Shown: piece after piece, positions 17,793 to 25,673 of the stretch
Numbering within the stretch: position 1 is the first letter of the stretch
How the letters are laid out: every line of letters starts with the position of its first letter
Assembly: GCA_020638905.1 (NCBI GenBank)
Contig: JACKHP010000006.1
Coordinates: forward strand, 1-64,000
Length of the DNA stretch: 64,000 nt
Direction: 5' to 3'
Source: Planctomycetota bacterium
Lineage (GTDB): Bacteria > Planctomycetota > B15-G4
Notes under the pieces: model-generated
Told to the model about the DNA's origin: nothing
Databases searched by the model: none
What the model saw: only the letters and a program-made list of their open reading frames with translations
Position numbers and translations under genes: made by a program

Positions 17793-20105
17793 TCAGCGCA
17801 TCGGCGCCTTCCGGAACACGAGCTCGAGCAGCGCCGGCAGCAGGAACGCCGTCGAGATCAGCGCCACCAGCAGCGCGAGCGACGACGCGACGCCGAAGTG
17901 CACCACCGGCGGGAAGGACGAGAGCGCCATGAGTCCCAGGCCGCCCGAGAGGATCGCCGACGTGGCGGCCATCGGCTGGAGCTTGGCGCGCAGGGAGGCC
18001 ACGATCGCGGCGCGACGCGACGGGCTACGCAGCCTCACGCCGCGGTAGTAGGTGAGCAGGTGGATCGAGTCGTCGACGGCGATGCCCAGCACGATCGCCC
18101 CCACCATCACGGTGATCGCGTTGAGCGGCAGGTCGGCGTAGCCGAACAGCGCGAGGATCACCGCGACGGCGGGCAGGTTCGCGAGGATCACGAGCAGCGC
18201 CATGCGCAGCGAGCGCCAGATGAGCAGCAGCGCGACGAACACGGCCAGCGCGCCGGTCAGCAGGCTCTGGAGCTGGCCCGCGACGATGCGCCGGTCGCTG
18301 GCCATGATCGTGTGCATGCCCTCCTGCGCGTCGAGGCGCACGCCCGGCGGACGCTCGGCGTCGGCGTACGCGAGCACGTCCTCGACGATGCGCAGGTAGT
18401 CGCGCGACGGCATGTCGCGCGTGCGCAGCACGATCGTCGAACGCCGCGCGTCGGCGTCCTGCAGGGCCTCGTCGAGCGGGAAGTCGCGGCGCGCGATGGC
18501 CAACGCGAACAGTCCGGTGAGGTAGGGATCGTCGGGCAGCGCGAACGAACCGGGCGCGTCGTGCATCCAGATGCGGTTCAGCACGCAGAACAGGAGCGAG
18601 TAGCTGTAGACGCTCGTCACGCCGGGCTGCTGCAGCGCGTAGGCCCGCACGCGCTCGAGGAAGCGCAGGGTCTCGGGGTGCGCCAGGCCGCCGGTCTCCC
18701 CCGCGTCGACGCCGATCTCGAGCACGTTCACCCCGCCGAGGTGCGTGTCGAGCACGTCGAGCGCGCGCCGTGTGGGCGACGACGGCGCGAGGAACTCGAC
18801 CGCACGCACGTCCGAGCGCAGCTCGAGCACCGCCGGCACGCAGCACAGGAGCAGCACGCCCGCGATCCCTGCCACCAGGCCGGGACGACCGGTGAGCGCG
18901 TCGACCAGTCGTGCCAGCGGCACCTCGTGCGGCGCGTGCGGAGGGTCGAGGTCGTCGCCGGCCTCGCGCGCCGACGCGGTGACGCGCTTGCGGACGAGCA
19001 GCCGCAGCATCCACGCGGGGACGAACGTCACGGCGAAGACCGCCACGACGGCCTGGGCCCCGAGGCGTCCGAAGTCGCGCACGCTGGGCACGTCGCAGAC
19101 GAGCAGCGCGAGCATGCCGAGCACCGTCGTGGCCGCCGCCACCGCCGAGGGCAGCGTGACCTGGCGCAGGGCCGCGACCAGCGCGTCGGCGAAGCGGCGT
19201 CCGCGCGAGGCGCGCTGCAGGGCCGAGAAGAGGTGCGTCAGGAAGGTGAGCTGCAGCCCCGCCACGAGCGGGAAGAGCAGCGACGTGAAGAGGTTCACCG
19301 ACGTGCCGTCGTAGGTCAGCAGCAGCGGCAGCGTCCCCACGCCGGCCAGCTCGAGCGCCAGCATCCAGACCAGGACGACGAGCGAGCGGTAGGTCAGCAG
19401 CAGCACGATCGTCACGAGCGCGAAGAGCGCGGCCACGAACCCGAGCAGGTCGTGCTCGACCGCCTCGCGCATCTCGACCTCGATGAACGGGAAGCTCAGC
19501 ACGTGCGTCTCGCGTACGCCGGGCAACGCCGCCACCTCGTCGACCACGCGCTGCACGTCGGCCCGCAGCGCGAGCTTGTCGGCGTGGGTGCGCAGCGGAC
19601 GGTCGGCCACGCCCAGCACCATCGCGTACAGCCCGTCGCTGGACACGAGCAGGTCGCGCGCCAGCGGGTCGTCGAGGGCGCGACGCTCGAGGGCCGCCCA
19701 GGTCGCGTCGTCGAGCCGCCCCTCGGGCACGAGCGGCTCGAGCTCGATCATCCCGGTCGGGTTCCACGAGAAGCCGCCCCTCAGCACGGGATGGTCGAGA
19801 CGCGTGATGCTCTTCACGTCGCGCATGCCCGGCAGGTTGTCGAGCCGCGCCGAGAGCACCCGCACGGCGTGCATGCCCGCGTTCGAGAAGAGCGCGTCGT
19901 GCCCGAGCACGACGGCCACCAGCGCCCGTCCCCCGAGGTAGCCCTCGAGCTGCTTGTAGCTGGTCGAGCTGCGCTCGTCGCCGGCCAGCAGGACGCGCGT
20001 GGAGGCGTCGAGCTCGAGCGACGAGAGCCGCCGCACGATCGGGGTGGCCAGCGCCGCCAGCAGGAGCAGTCCGAGCAGCAGGGTGGTACGACGGGAGAGC
20101 AACAT
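17793..20105 (-). CDS. RND/MMPL-family exporter
   Basis: This 770-residue protein has the RND repeat plan: an N-terminal membrane helix, an extracytoplasmic domain, six helices, then a second helix, domain and five more helices. The second MMPL block has GIAVDDSIHLLTYYRG, with the acidic pair used for proton coupling, and the first has FPLVAGLQLTFLTHLFSA. The closest known types are HpnN-like hopanoid/lipid exporters and MMPL proteins, so a hydrophobic or lipid cargo is likely but unproven. The ATG at 20105 starts just before MLLSRRTTLLLGLLLLAALA. It is divergent from two membrane metallophosphoesterases across 115 bases. Its 3' end abuts hexamer array 3. Confidence 0.87.
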   Translation of the reverse strand: MLLSRRTTLLLGLLLLAALATPIVRRLSSLELDASTRVLLAGDERSSTSYKQLEGYLGGRALVAVVLGHDALFSNAGMHAVRVLSARLDNLPGMRDVKSITRLDHPVLRGGFSWNPTGMIELEPLVPEGRLDDATWAALERRALDDPLARDLLVSSDGLYAMVLGVADRPLRTHADKLALRADVQRVVDEVAALPGVRETHVLSFPFIEVEMREAVEHDLLGFVAALFALVTIVLLLTYRSLVVLVWMLALELAGVGTLPLLLTYDGTSVNLFTSLLFPLVAGLQLTFLTHLFSALQRASRGRRFADALVAALRQVTLPSAVAAATTVLGMLALLVCDVPSVRDFGRLGAQAVVAVFAVTFVPAWMLRLLVRKRVTASAREAGDDLDPPHAPHEVPLARLVDALTGRPGLVAGIAGVLLLCCVPAVLELRSDVRAVEFLAPSSPTRRALDVLDTHLGGVNVLEIGVDAGETGGLAHPETLRFLERVRAYALQQPGVTSVYSYSLLFCVLNRIWMHDAPGSFALPDDPYLTGLFALAIARRDFPLDEALQDADARRSTIVLRTRDMPSRDYLRIVEDVLAYADAERPPGVRLDAQEGMHTIMASDRRIVAGQLQSLLTGALAVFVALLLIWRSLRMALLVILANLPAVAVILALFGYADLPLNAITVMVGAIVLGIAVDDSIHLLTYYRGVRLRSPSRRAAIVASLRAKLQPMAATSAILSGGLGLMALSSFPPVVHFGVASSLALLVALISTAFLLPALLELVFRKAPMR

Positions 20106-20205
20106 GCGGGCCGGACGCGGGTTCCAGGGCGCCGGCCTCCGACGGCCGCGCGTCCCCGCATTGCAGCGGAAGCGTGACCCCGGAGGAAGTCCGGGATCCC
20201 TCGCG

Positions 20206-20211
20206 TAGACT
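20206..20211 (+). promoter_or_regulatory. Possible -10 element (TAGACT) very close to a start codon
   Basis: TAGACT ends 9 bases before the ATG at 20221, so a transcript from it would have almost no leader. GGAGGAAG lies at about 20182-20189, too far upstream to act as a ribosome site. No -35 element is clear. Confidence 0.25.
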
Positions 20212-20220
20212 CCAGCCACC

Positions 20221-21378
20221 ATGAAGCCGCTGTTCGTGCTCGCCTTCTGCGCGGTCGCCCTGGCCGGTGTCGCCCTCGCGCTCTTCACGCTGCTGCGCGG
20301 TCCGCGCGAGCGTCCGGTCGACGCACGCCGCCTGGGCCTGTGCGTCTGGCGCGTCTTCGAACTGCAGCTGCTGGCGATCCTCGGGCTGTGGCCGCTGGGA
20401 CTGCACGTCTTCGGCGTGATGAACCTGGCCTGGATCGTGGGCACCGTGGTCGCCCCGGCCGCCGGCCTGGGCGTGCTGCTGGCCTTCGCCCGGGGACGCC
20501 CCGTGACGCGTCCGACGCGCGTCGTCGCGGTGCTCTCGCTGCTGGCCGTCCCGCTCGCCGTCGACGCGCAGTTCGTGTGCCCCGACGATCTGCGCACGGA
20601 GCAGGCCACGGTCGCCCTCGACGCGTCGCGCAGCGGGGTCGAGCCGCTGCGCATCGCCGTGCTGGCCGACCTGCAGTGCACGTCGATCGGCGACCACGAG
20701 CGCGAGGCCTTCGACCGCATCGTGGCCATGCAGCCCGACCTCGTGCTCGTCCCCGGCGACATCTACCAGGGCCCGACCGAGCGCTTCGAGCAGGAGCTGC
20801 CGGCCTTCCAGGAGCAGTTCCGGCGGCTGCACGCGCCGGGCGGCGTGTGGGTCGTCCCGGGCAACACCGACTACCAGGACGGCCTGCTGCGCCTGCTCGA
20901 GGGCAGCGACGCGCGCCTGCTGCGCGACCGCATCGGGCGCGTGCGCGTGCGCGACCGCGAGGTGGCGATCTTCGGCGCCGACGAGCGTCCCCACGAGCTC
21001 GAGGAGGTCTGGCGCTCGGGCACGCCGGGGCTGCTCGACTTCGCCGAGGCGCCCGAGGACGGCAGCGTGCGCATCCTGCTGGCGCACCGTCCGCGCATCG
21101 TCGACGAACTGCCCCCGCAGTCGCGCGTCGACCTCGTGGTCTCCGGCCACACCCACGGCGGACAGGTCGCGCTGCCGTTCCTCGGGCCGCCGCTGGTGCT
21201 CTCGCCGCTGCCGCGGCAGATCGCCGCCGGCGGCCTGCACGAGCGCGCCGGAAACCGGGTCTACATCAGCCGCGGCGTCGGCATGGAACGCATGAACGCG
21301 CCGCGCATCCGCTTCCTCGTGCCGCCCGAGGTCTCGCTGCTGACGCTCGCCGACGTGCCGCTGGGAGACGCCCCGTGA
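20221..21378 (+). CDS. Membrane-anchored metallophosphoesterase, copy 1
   Basis: This 385-residue protein has four N-terminal hydrophobic segments (about residues 1-120) followed by a calcineurin-like phosphoesterase domain. Motifs seen are IAVLADLQ (normally Asp-x-His, here Asp-x-Gln), LVLVPGDIYQG, VVPGNTDYQ (Asn kept; His replaced by Thr) and VVSGHTHGGQVALP. The outline resembles YkuE/YaeI-type phosphoesterases, but one or two metal ligands are altered. It overlaps the next, paralogous gene by 4 bases (GTGA), indicating tandem duplication and translational coupling. The substrate is unknown; YkuE-like relatives act on cell envelope or lipid phosphates. Confidence 0.8.
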   Translation: MKPLFVLAFCAVALAGVALALFTLLRGPRERPVDARRLGLCVWRVFELQLLAILGLWPLGLHVFGVMNLAWIVGTVVAPAAGLGVLLAFARGRPVTRPTRVVAVLSLLAVPLAVDAQFVCPDDLRTEQATVALDASRSGVEPLRIAVLADLQCTSIGDHEREAFDRIVAMQPDLVLVPGDIYQGPTERFEQELPAFQEQFRRLHAPGGVWVVPGNTDYQDGLLRLLEGSDARLLRDRIGRVRVRDREVAIFGADERPHELEEVWRSGTPGLLDFAEAPEDGSVRILLAHRPRIVDELPPQSRVDLVVSGHTHGGQVALPFLGPPLVLSPLPRQIAAGGLHERAGNRVYISRGVGMERMNAPRIRFLVPPEVSLLTLADVPLGDAP

Positions 21379-22514
21379 CGCCCTGGACGTGGCTTTTGCT
21401 GCTGGCCGTGGCGAACACGATGCTCGGACACGCGGTGCTCCTGCGCCGGGGCCGTCCGGTGGGCGCCGCGATCGACTCCGACGAACGCCCCGTGCGCGTG
21501 TCCCACGTCGCCCAGGCCGCGCTCGCCGTGGCCCTGGCCACCGTGCTCGAGGGCCTGCTGCTGGGACCGCTCGTGCTCGGGCCCTGGGGCGTGGTGCACC
21601 TCATGTGGCTCGACCTCGCGATCGTCGTGCCGGTGTGCGGGCTCGAGCTCCTGGTGGCGGCCTCCCGCGGACGGCACGCGAGTCGTCCGGCGCGCACGCT
21701 CGCCGTGCTCTCGCTGCTGCTCGTGCCGGTGGTGGTCTACGCCCGCGACGTCGAGCCGCACCACGTGCGCGTCGAACGGGTCGACGTCCCGCTCGACGCC
21801 CGCCGCGCGGGACACGACGCCGTGCGCATCGCGGTGCTGGCCGACCTGCAGACGCGCGACCCCGGCGCCTTCGAGGACGCCGTGATCGACCAGCTCCTGG
21901 CGCAGCACGCCGACCTCGTGCTGCTGCCGGGCGACCTCTTCTCGGGCACGCCGGGCGAGTTCGAGCAGATGCTGCCGCGCCTGCGTGCGCTCCTCGCGCG
22001 TCTCGACGCGCCAGGCGGCGTGTTCCTGGTGGCCGGCGACGGCGACGACCTGCCGGACTTCGAGCGCGTCGTCGAGGGCACGCAGGTGCGGCTGCTGCAC
22101 GACGAGACCGTGCGGCTCTCGCTCGGCGACCGGCGCATCACGCTGCTGGGCCTGCACCATCTCAAGGAGGCCGAGGACGCGGGCGCGGTGATCGACGCGT
22201 TCGAGCGGCAGGCCGGCGACGACGACGTGCGCCTGCTGCTCGTGCACCGGCCGCGGGCCGTGCTCGCGCTGCCCGAGAGCTGCCGCACCGACCTCGTGAT
22301 CGCCGGCCACACCCACGGCGGACAGGTGGCCTTCCCGTGGTTCGGGCCGCCGTACACCGGCTCGCCGCTGCCGCGCGAGGTGGCCGCCGGCGGTCTGCAC
22401 GAGCTCGAGGGACGCCGCCTCTACGTGAGCCGCGGCATCGGCCTCAAGGGCCCGCCCGCGCCGCCGATCCGCTTCCTGGTGCCGCCCGAGATCTCGCTGC
22501 TCACGCTGCGCTGA
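21375..22514 (+). CDS. Membrane-anchored metallophosphoesterase, copy 2
   Basis: This protein of 379 residues has the same plan as its upstream neighbour: several hydrophobic segments to about residue 120, then a phosphoesterase domain with IAVLADLQ, LVLLPGDLFSG and VIAGHTHGGQVAFP. The GNHD-type motif is changed to VAGDGDD, losing the Asn ligand, so catalysis may be weakened or altered relative to copy 1. The ends of both proteins match closely (REVAAGGLHE, IRFLVPPEISLLTL). GTG at 21375 overlaps the stop of copy 1. A GC-rich hairpin follows the gene. Confidence 0.78.
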   Translation: MTPWTWLLLLAVANTMLGHAVLLRRGRPVGAAIDSDERPVRVSHVAQAALAVALATVLEGLLLGPLVLGPWGVVHLMWLDLAIVVPVCGLELLVAASRGRHASRPARTLAVLSLLLVPVVVYARDVEPHHVRVERVDVPLDARRAGHDAVRIAVLADLQTRDPGAFEDAVIDQLLAQHADLVLLPGDLFSGTPGEFEQMLPRLRALLARLDAPGGVFLVAGDGDDLPDFERVVEGTQVRLLHDETVRLSLGDRRITLLGLHHLKEAEDAGAVIDAFERQAGDDDVRLLLVHRPRAVLALPESCRTDLVIAGHTHGGQVAFPWFGPPYTGSPLPREVAAGGLHELEGRRLYVSRGIGLKGPPAPPIRFLVPPEISLLTLR

Positions 22515-22553
22515 GCGCGTGCAGCCGGCGCACGCTCCGCTCGCCCGTCCGAC

Positions 22554-22574
22554 GCCGCCGGCGCGACCGGCGGC
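22554..22574. terminator. Hairpin between convergent genes
   Basis: GCCGCCGG and CCGGCGGC pair perfectly over 8 bp with a 5-base loop between two convergent genes. There is no T-run, so bidirectional termination is only suggested by position. Confidence 0.35.
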
Positions 22575-22580
22575 CCGTCC

Positions 22581-24014
22581 TCAGTGCTCGAGGTAGCCGA
22601 GGGCCTCGAGCTGGCCGCGGGTCGCGTCGTCCAGCACGACCTCGACGCCGGTGGCGAAGCGCTCGTTCAGCTCGTGCGCCTGGCCGCGCAGCACGCCGAT
22701 GCGCGCGCGCAGCTTCTCGGCCAGGTCGGGGCGCTCGTCGATCAGGTTGCGCTGCTCGGTCGGGTCGGTCGACAGGTCGTAGAGCTCCTCGACCAGACGC
22801 GAGCCGTCGGAGCCGGCCCAGCGCTGGATGAGCTTCTGGTCCTCGATGCGCAGCGTGTGGTAACGGCCGCGCATCCACTGCGAGAAGACGAAGACCGGGG
22901 CCATCGTCCGTCCGCGCAGCATCGGCAGCAGCGAACGTCCGTTCGTCTCGTCGGGCTCGGGCAGCCCCAGGATCTCGAGCAACGTGGGCAGCACGTCCAC
23001 GAGGCGCACCACGTCGTCGCGCACGACCCCGCGCGGCACGCCGACCATGCGCGAAGGGAAGCGCATCACGAGCGGCACGTGCAGCAGCTCCTCGTAGGCC
23101 GTGTTGTGCTTGAAGCCGCCGTGCTCGAGGAACTCCTCGCCGTGGTCGGCGGTGAACACCACCAGCGTGTCGTCGGCGACGCCGGCGCGCGCGAGGGCGT
23201 CGAGCAGGTCGCCCACGCGCCGGTCGACGTGGTGGATGCAGGCGTCGTAGAGGTCCTTCAGGTGCTGCACGTCGGCCGGATCGTGTTCGTCGACACGCTC
23301 CCAGAAGGCGTGGCTGCGGTCCTTCCAGCGGTCGGCGGCGTCGACGCCCAGGTCGGCGTCCGTGTGCGCGATGCGTCCGGCGTAGTCGGGATCGGCGAAC
23401 AGCGCGAGGTCGTCCTCGGGCGGCATGTACGGGTCGTGCACCGCGAAGGTGTGCACGAAGACGAGGAACGGACGCGTCCCCTGCGCCAGCCGTCCGATGG
23501 CCTCGACGGCGTGGTCGAAGATCGGGTCGACCTCGGTGAGCTGCGTCTCGTAGACGTCGAAGCCCTTGTCGAAGCCCAGCTCCGGGCGGATGTTCCCGCC
23601 GCCCGTGTACGCCTCGGCCGCGTAGCCCGCGGCCGCCAGGCTCGACGCGAGCGTCGGCACGTCCTCGGAGAGGCGCAGGTTCGCTCCCTTGCGCCACTGC
23701 TTCACGCCGTGCGCCTCGGGATACAGGCCGGTCATGAGCGACATGTGCGACGGCGCGGTGCAGGGCGCGTTCGCGAAGGCGCGCGTGAAACGCACGCCCT
23801 CGGCGGCGAGGGCGTCGACGTGCGGACTCGTGGAACGCGCGTGCCCGTAGACCGAGAGCCGGTCGGGACGCAGCGTGTCGATCGACACGAGCAGCACGTT
23901 GCAGCCGGCCGCCGGTCCGTGCGGCGCGTCGTCGCGCGGGCCGCCGTCGCCGCAACCCGCGAGCAGCAGGCACGCGCCGAGACCGGACAGGACGAGCGCC
24001 CGGATCCGGCTCAC
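22581..24014 (-). CDS. Lipoprotein sulfatase family protein
   Basis: A 477-residue exported protein with a lipobox (LLLAGCGDG) about residue 18. The sulfatase (alkaline phosphatase superfamily) domain has VLLVSIDTLRPDRLS for metal binding, CTAPSHMSLMTGLYP as the active-site block with the candidate formylglycine cysteine, VVFTADHGEEFLEHGG, and the C-terminal LSTDPTEQRNLIDERP. The block differs from the strict Cys-x-Pro-x-Arg motif, so maturation is uncertain. GTG at 24014 overlaps the trmFO stop by 4 bases, with GGGAG upstream, so translation is probably coupled. The substrate may be a sulfated polysaccharide or another phosphate/sulfate ester. Confidence 0.85.
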   Translation of the reverse strand: MSRIRALVLSGLGACLLLAGCGDGGPRDDAPHGPAAGCNVLLVSIDTLRPDRLSVYGHARSTSPHVDALAAEGVRFTRAFANAPCTAPSHMSLMTGLYPEAHGVKQWRKGANLRLSEDVPTLASSLAAAGYAAEAYTGGGNIRPELGFDKGFDVYETQLTEVDPIFDHAVEAIGRLAQGTRPFLVFVHTFAVHDPYMPPEDDLALFADPDYAGRIAHTDADLGVDAADRWKDRSHAFWERVDEHDPADVQHLKDLYDACIHHVDRRVGDLLDALARAGVADDTLVVFTADHGEEFLEHGGFKHNTAYEELLHVPLVMRFPSRMVGVPRGVVRDDVVRLVDVLPTLLEILGLPEPDETNGRSLLPMLRGRTMAPVFVFSQWMRGRYHTLRIEDQKLIQRWAGSDGSRLVEELYDLSTDPTEQRNLIDERPDLAEKLRARIGVLRGQAHELNERFATGVEVVLDDATRGQLEALGYLEH

Positions 24015-25468
24015 GCGAGGTCTCCCGCGGCCCCCGCCGGCGCGCCTCCGGCCCCGGCGTGCGACGCGCTCGTCGCGACGTCGTCTTCGCACGCGGACGC
24101 GCCGTCGGCCAACGGACGTCCCGCGTCGTCCCATGCGGCGCGACCGGCCAGCCAGTCGAGCTGCTCCTCGGCCGCCCAGCGCGCCAGGTCGGCCAGCGCA
24201 CGCGCGGTCTGGACCTCGCGGCGCGGACGCTTGCCCTTCACCGGAGGGTCCGGCGGCGGCATGAGTCCGAAGTGGCAGTTCATCGGCTGGAAGTGCGCCG
24301 GGTCGGCCTCGCGCAGGTACTTCATGAGCGAGCCGATGGCCGTCGTCTCGGGTGGCGGACGGAACGCACGCCCTGCCAGGCGGCGCGCCACGGCCAGCCC
24401 CGCCATGAGTCCCAGCGCGGCGCACTCGGCGTAGCCCTCGGTGCCGGCCACGAGTCCGCCGAAGAAGACGTCGTCGCGCGCGCTCAGCGAGAGGTCGGGC
24501 GAGAGCAGCGCCGGCGCGTTCAGGAACGTGTTGCGGTGGATGCTGCCCAGCCGCGCGAACTCGGCCCGTTCGAGACCCGGCAGCATGCGGAACACGCGCG
24601 CCTGCTCGCCGTACTTGAGCTTGGTCTGGAAGCCGACGAGGTTGTAGAGCTGACCGTGCGCATCTTCGCGGCGGAGCTGCACCACCGCGAAAGGACGCCG
24701 CCCGGTGCGCGGGTCGTCGAGCCCCACCGGACGCATCGGACCGAACGCGAGCGTGCGTCGGCCGCGGCGCGCCATCTCCTCGATCGGCATGCAGCCCTCG
24801 AAGAAGATCTCGCGCTCGAAGTCCTTCGGCGCCACGGCCTCGCCCGCCAGCAGCGCGTCGACGAACGCGTCGTACTGCGCCTCGGTGAGCGGCACGTTGA
24901 GGAAGTCGGGCGCCCCCCGTCCCCAGCGCGAGGCGGCGTAGACCACGTCGTGGTCGAGCGACTCGGCCGTGACGATGGGCGCGATCGCGTCGTAGAAGTA
25001 GAGCTGCGTCGACCCGGTGAGCTCGGCCAGCGCGGCCGACAACGCGTCGCTCGTGAGCGGTCCCGTGGCCACGATCACCGGGCCCTGTGCGGGCAGCGCG
25101 GTGACCTCCTCGCGGACGACCTCGACGCCCGGCAGCGTCGTGACGCGCAACGTCATCGTGCGCGCGAAGGCCTCGCGGTCGACGGCCAGCGACGCGCCGG
25201 CGGGCACCGCGTGGGCCTCGGCCGTGGCGACCACGAGCGAGCCGAGGCGCCGCAGCTCCTCGAGCAAGAGGCCCTTGCCGGTGCCGGACGCCACCGATCC
25301 CAGCGAGTTGCTGCACACGATCTCGGCCAACTCGCCCGTGGCGTGGGCCGGCGTGCTGCGCCGCGGACGCATCTCGGACAGCCGCACCGGCACCCCGGCC
25401 GCCGACAGGACGCGCGCGGCCTCGCTGCCGGCGAGTCCGCCGCCGAGGATCGAGACGAGGGGCTGCAT
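24011..25468 (-). CDS. trmFO: Folate/FAD-dependent tRNA m5U54 methyltransferase
   Basis: This 485-residue protein methylates U54 of tRNA using methylene-THF and reduced FAD. The FAD-binding motif VSILGGGLAGSEAA is at residues 5-18. CSNSLGS with Cys52 matches a conserved active cysteine, and FFEGCMPIEEMA carries the second. LYNLVGFQTKLKYGEQ and SIHRNTFLNAP are family signatures. The C-terminal 40 residues, rich in Ala and Gly, extend beyond the usual family end. The ATG at 25468 is preceded by GGAG. The gene is co-directional with and overlaps the sulfatase, which has no evident functional link. Confidence 0.95.
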   Translation of the reverse strand: MQPLVSILGGGLAGSEAARVLSAAGVPVRLSEMRPRRSTPAHATGELAEIVCSNSLGSVASGTGKGLLLEELRRLGSLVVATAEAHAVPAGASLAVDREAFARTMTLRVTTLPGVEVVREEVTALPAQGPVIVATGPLTSDALSAALAELTGSTQLYFYDAIAPIVTAESLDHDVVYAASRWGRGAPDFLNVPLTEAQYDAFVDALLAGEAVAPKDFEREIFFEGCMPIEEMARRGRRTLAFGPMRPVGLDDPRTGRRPFAVVQLRREDAHGQLYNLVGFQTKLKYGEQARVFRMLPGLERAEFARLGSIHRNTFLNAPALLSPDLSLSARDDVFFGGLVAGTEGYAECAALGLMAGLAVARRLAGRAFRPPPETTAIGSLMKYLREADPAHFQPMNCHFGLMPPPDPPVKGKRPRREVQTARALADLARWAAEEQLDWLAGRAAWDDAGRPLADGASACEDDVATSASHAGAGGAPAGAAGDLA

Positions 25469-25516
25469 GGGGATCTCCGCCGCGGGCCGCAGGACCCAGG
25501 GCGCGGGCGACCGTCC

Positions 25517-25522
25517 ACCGTA
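25517..25522 (-). promoter_or_regulatory. Possible -10 element for trmFO (TACGGT)
   Basis: TACGGT on the minus strand lies about 50 bases before the trmFO start, in the 205-bp region shared with the divergent TPR gene. No clear -35 element is seen. Confidence 0.2.
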
Positions 25523-25673
25523 GCATGCGCAGGGCGCGCTCCGGTGCCGTGGACGCCCGGGGCTGGCGCGGGACGGGCGAGGCTGCGAAGATCGTCCGCT
25601 TTCGTCGCCGTCCTGCGCGCGCGCCGCGCCGCGGGGCGAAGGCAGGCCTGACCGCCGACCCGAGACGCCTCCC

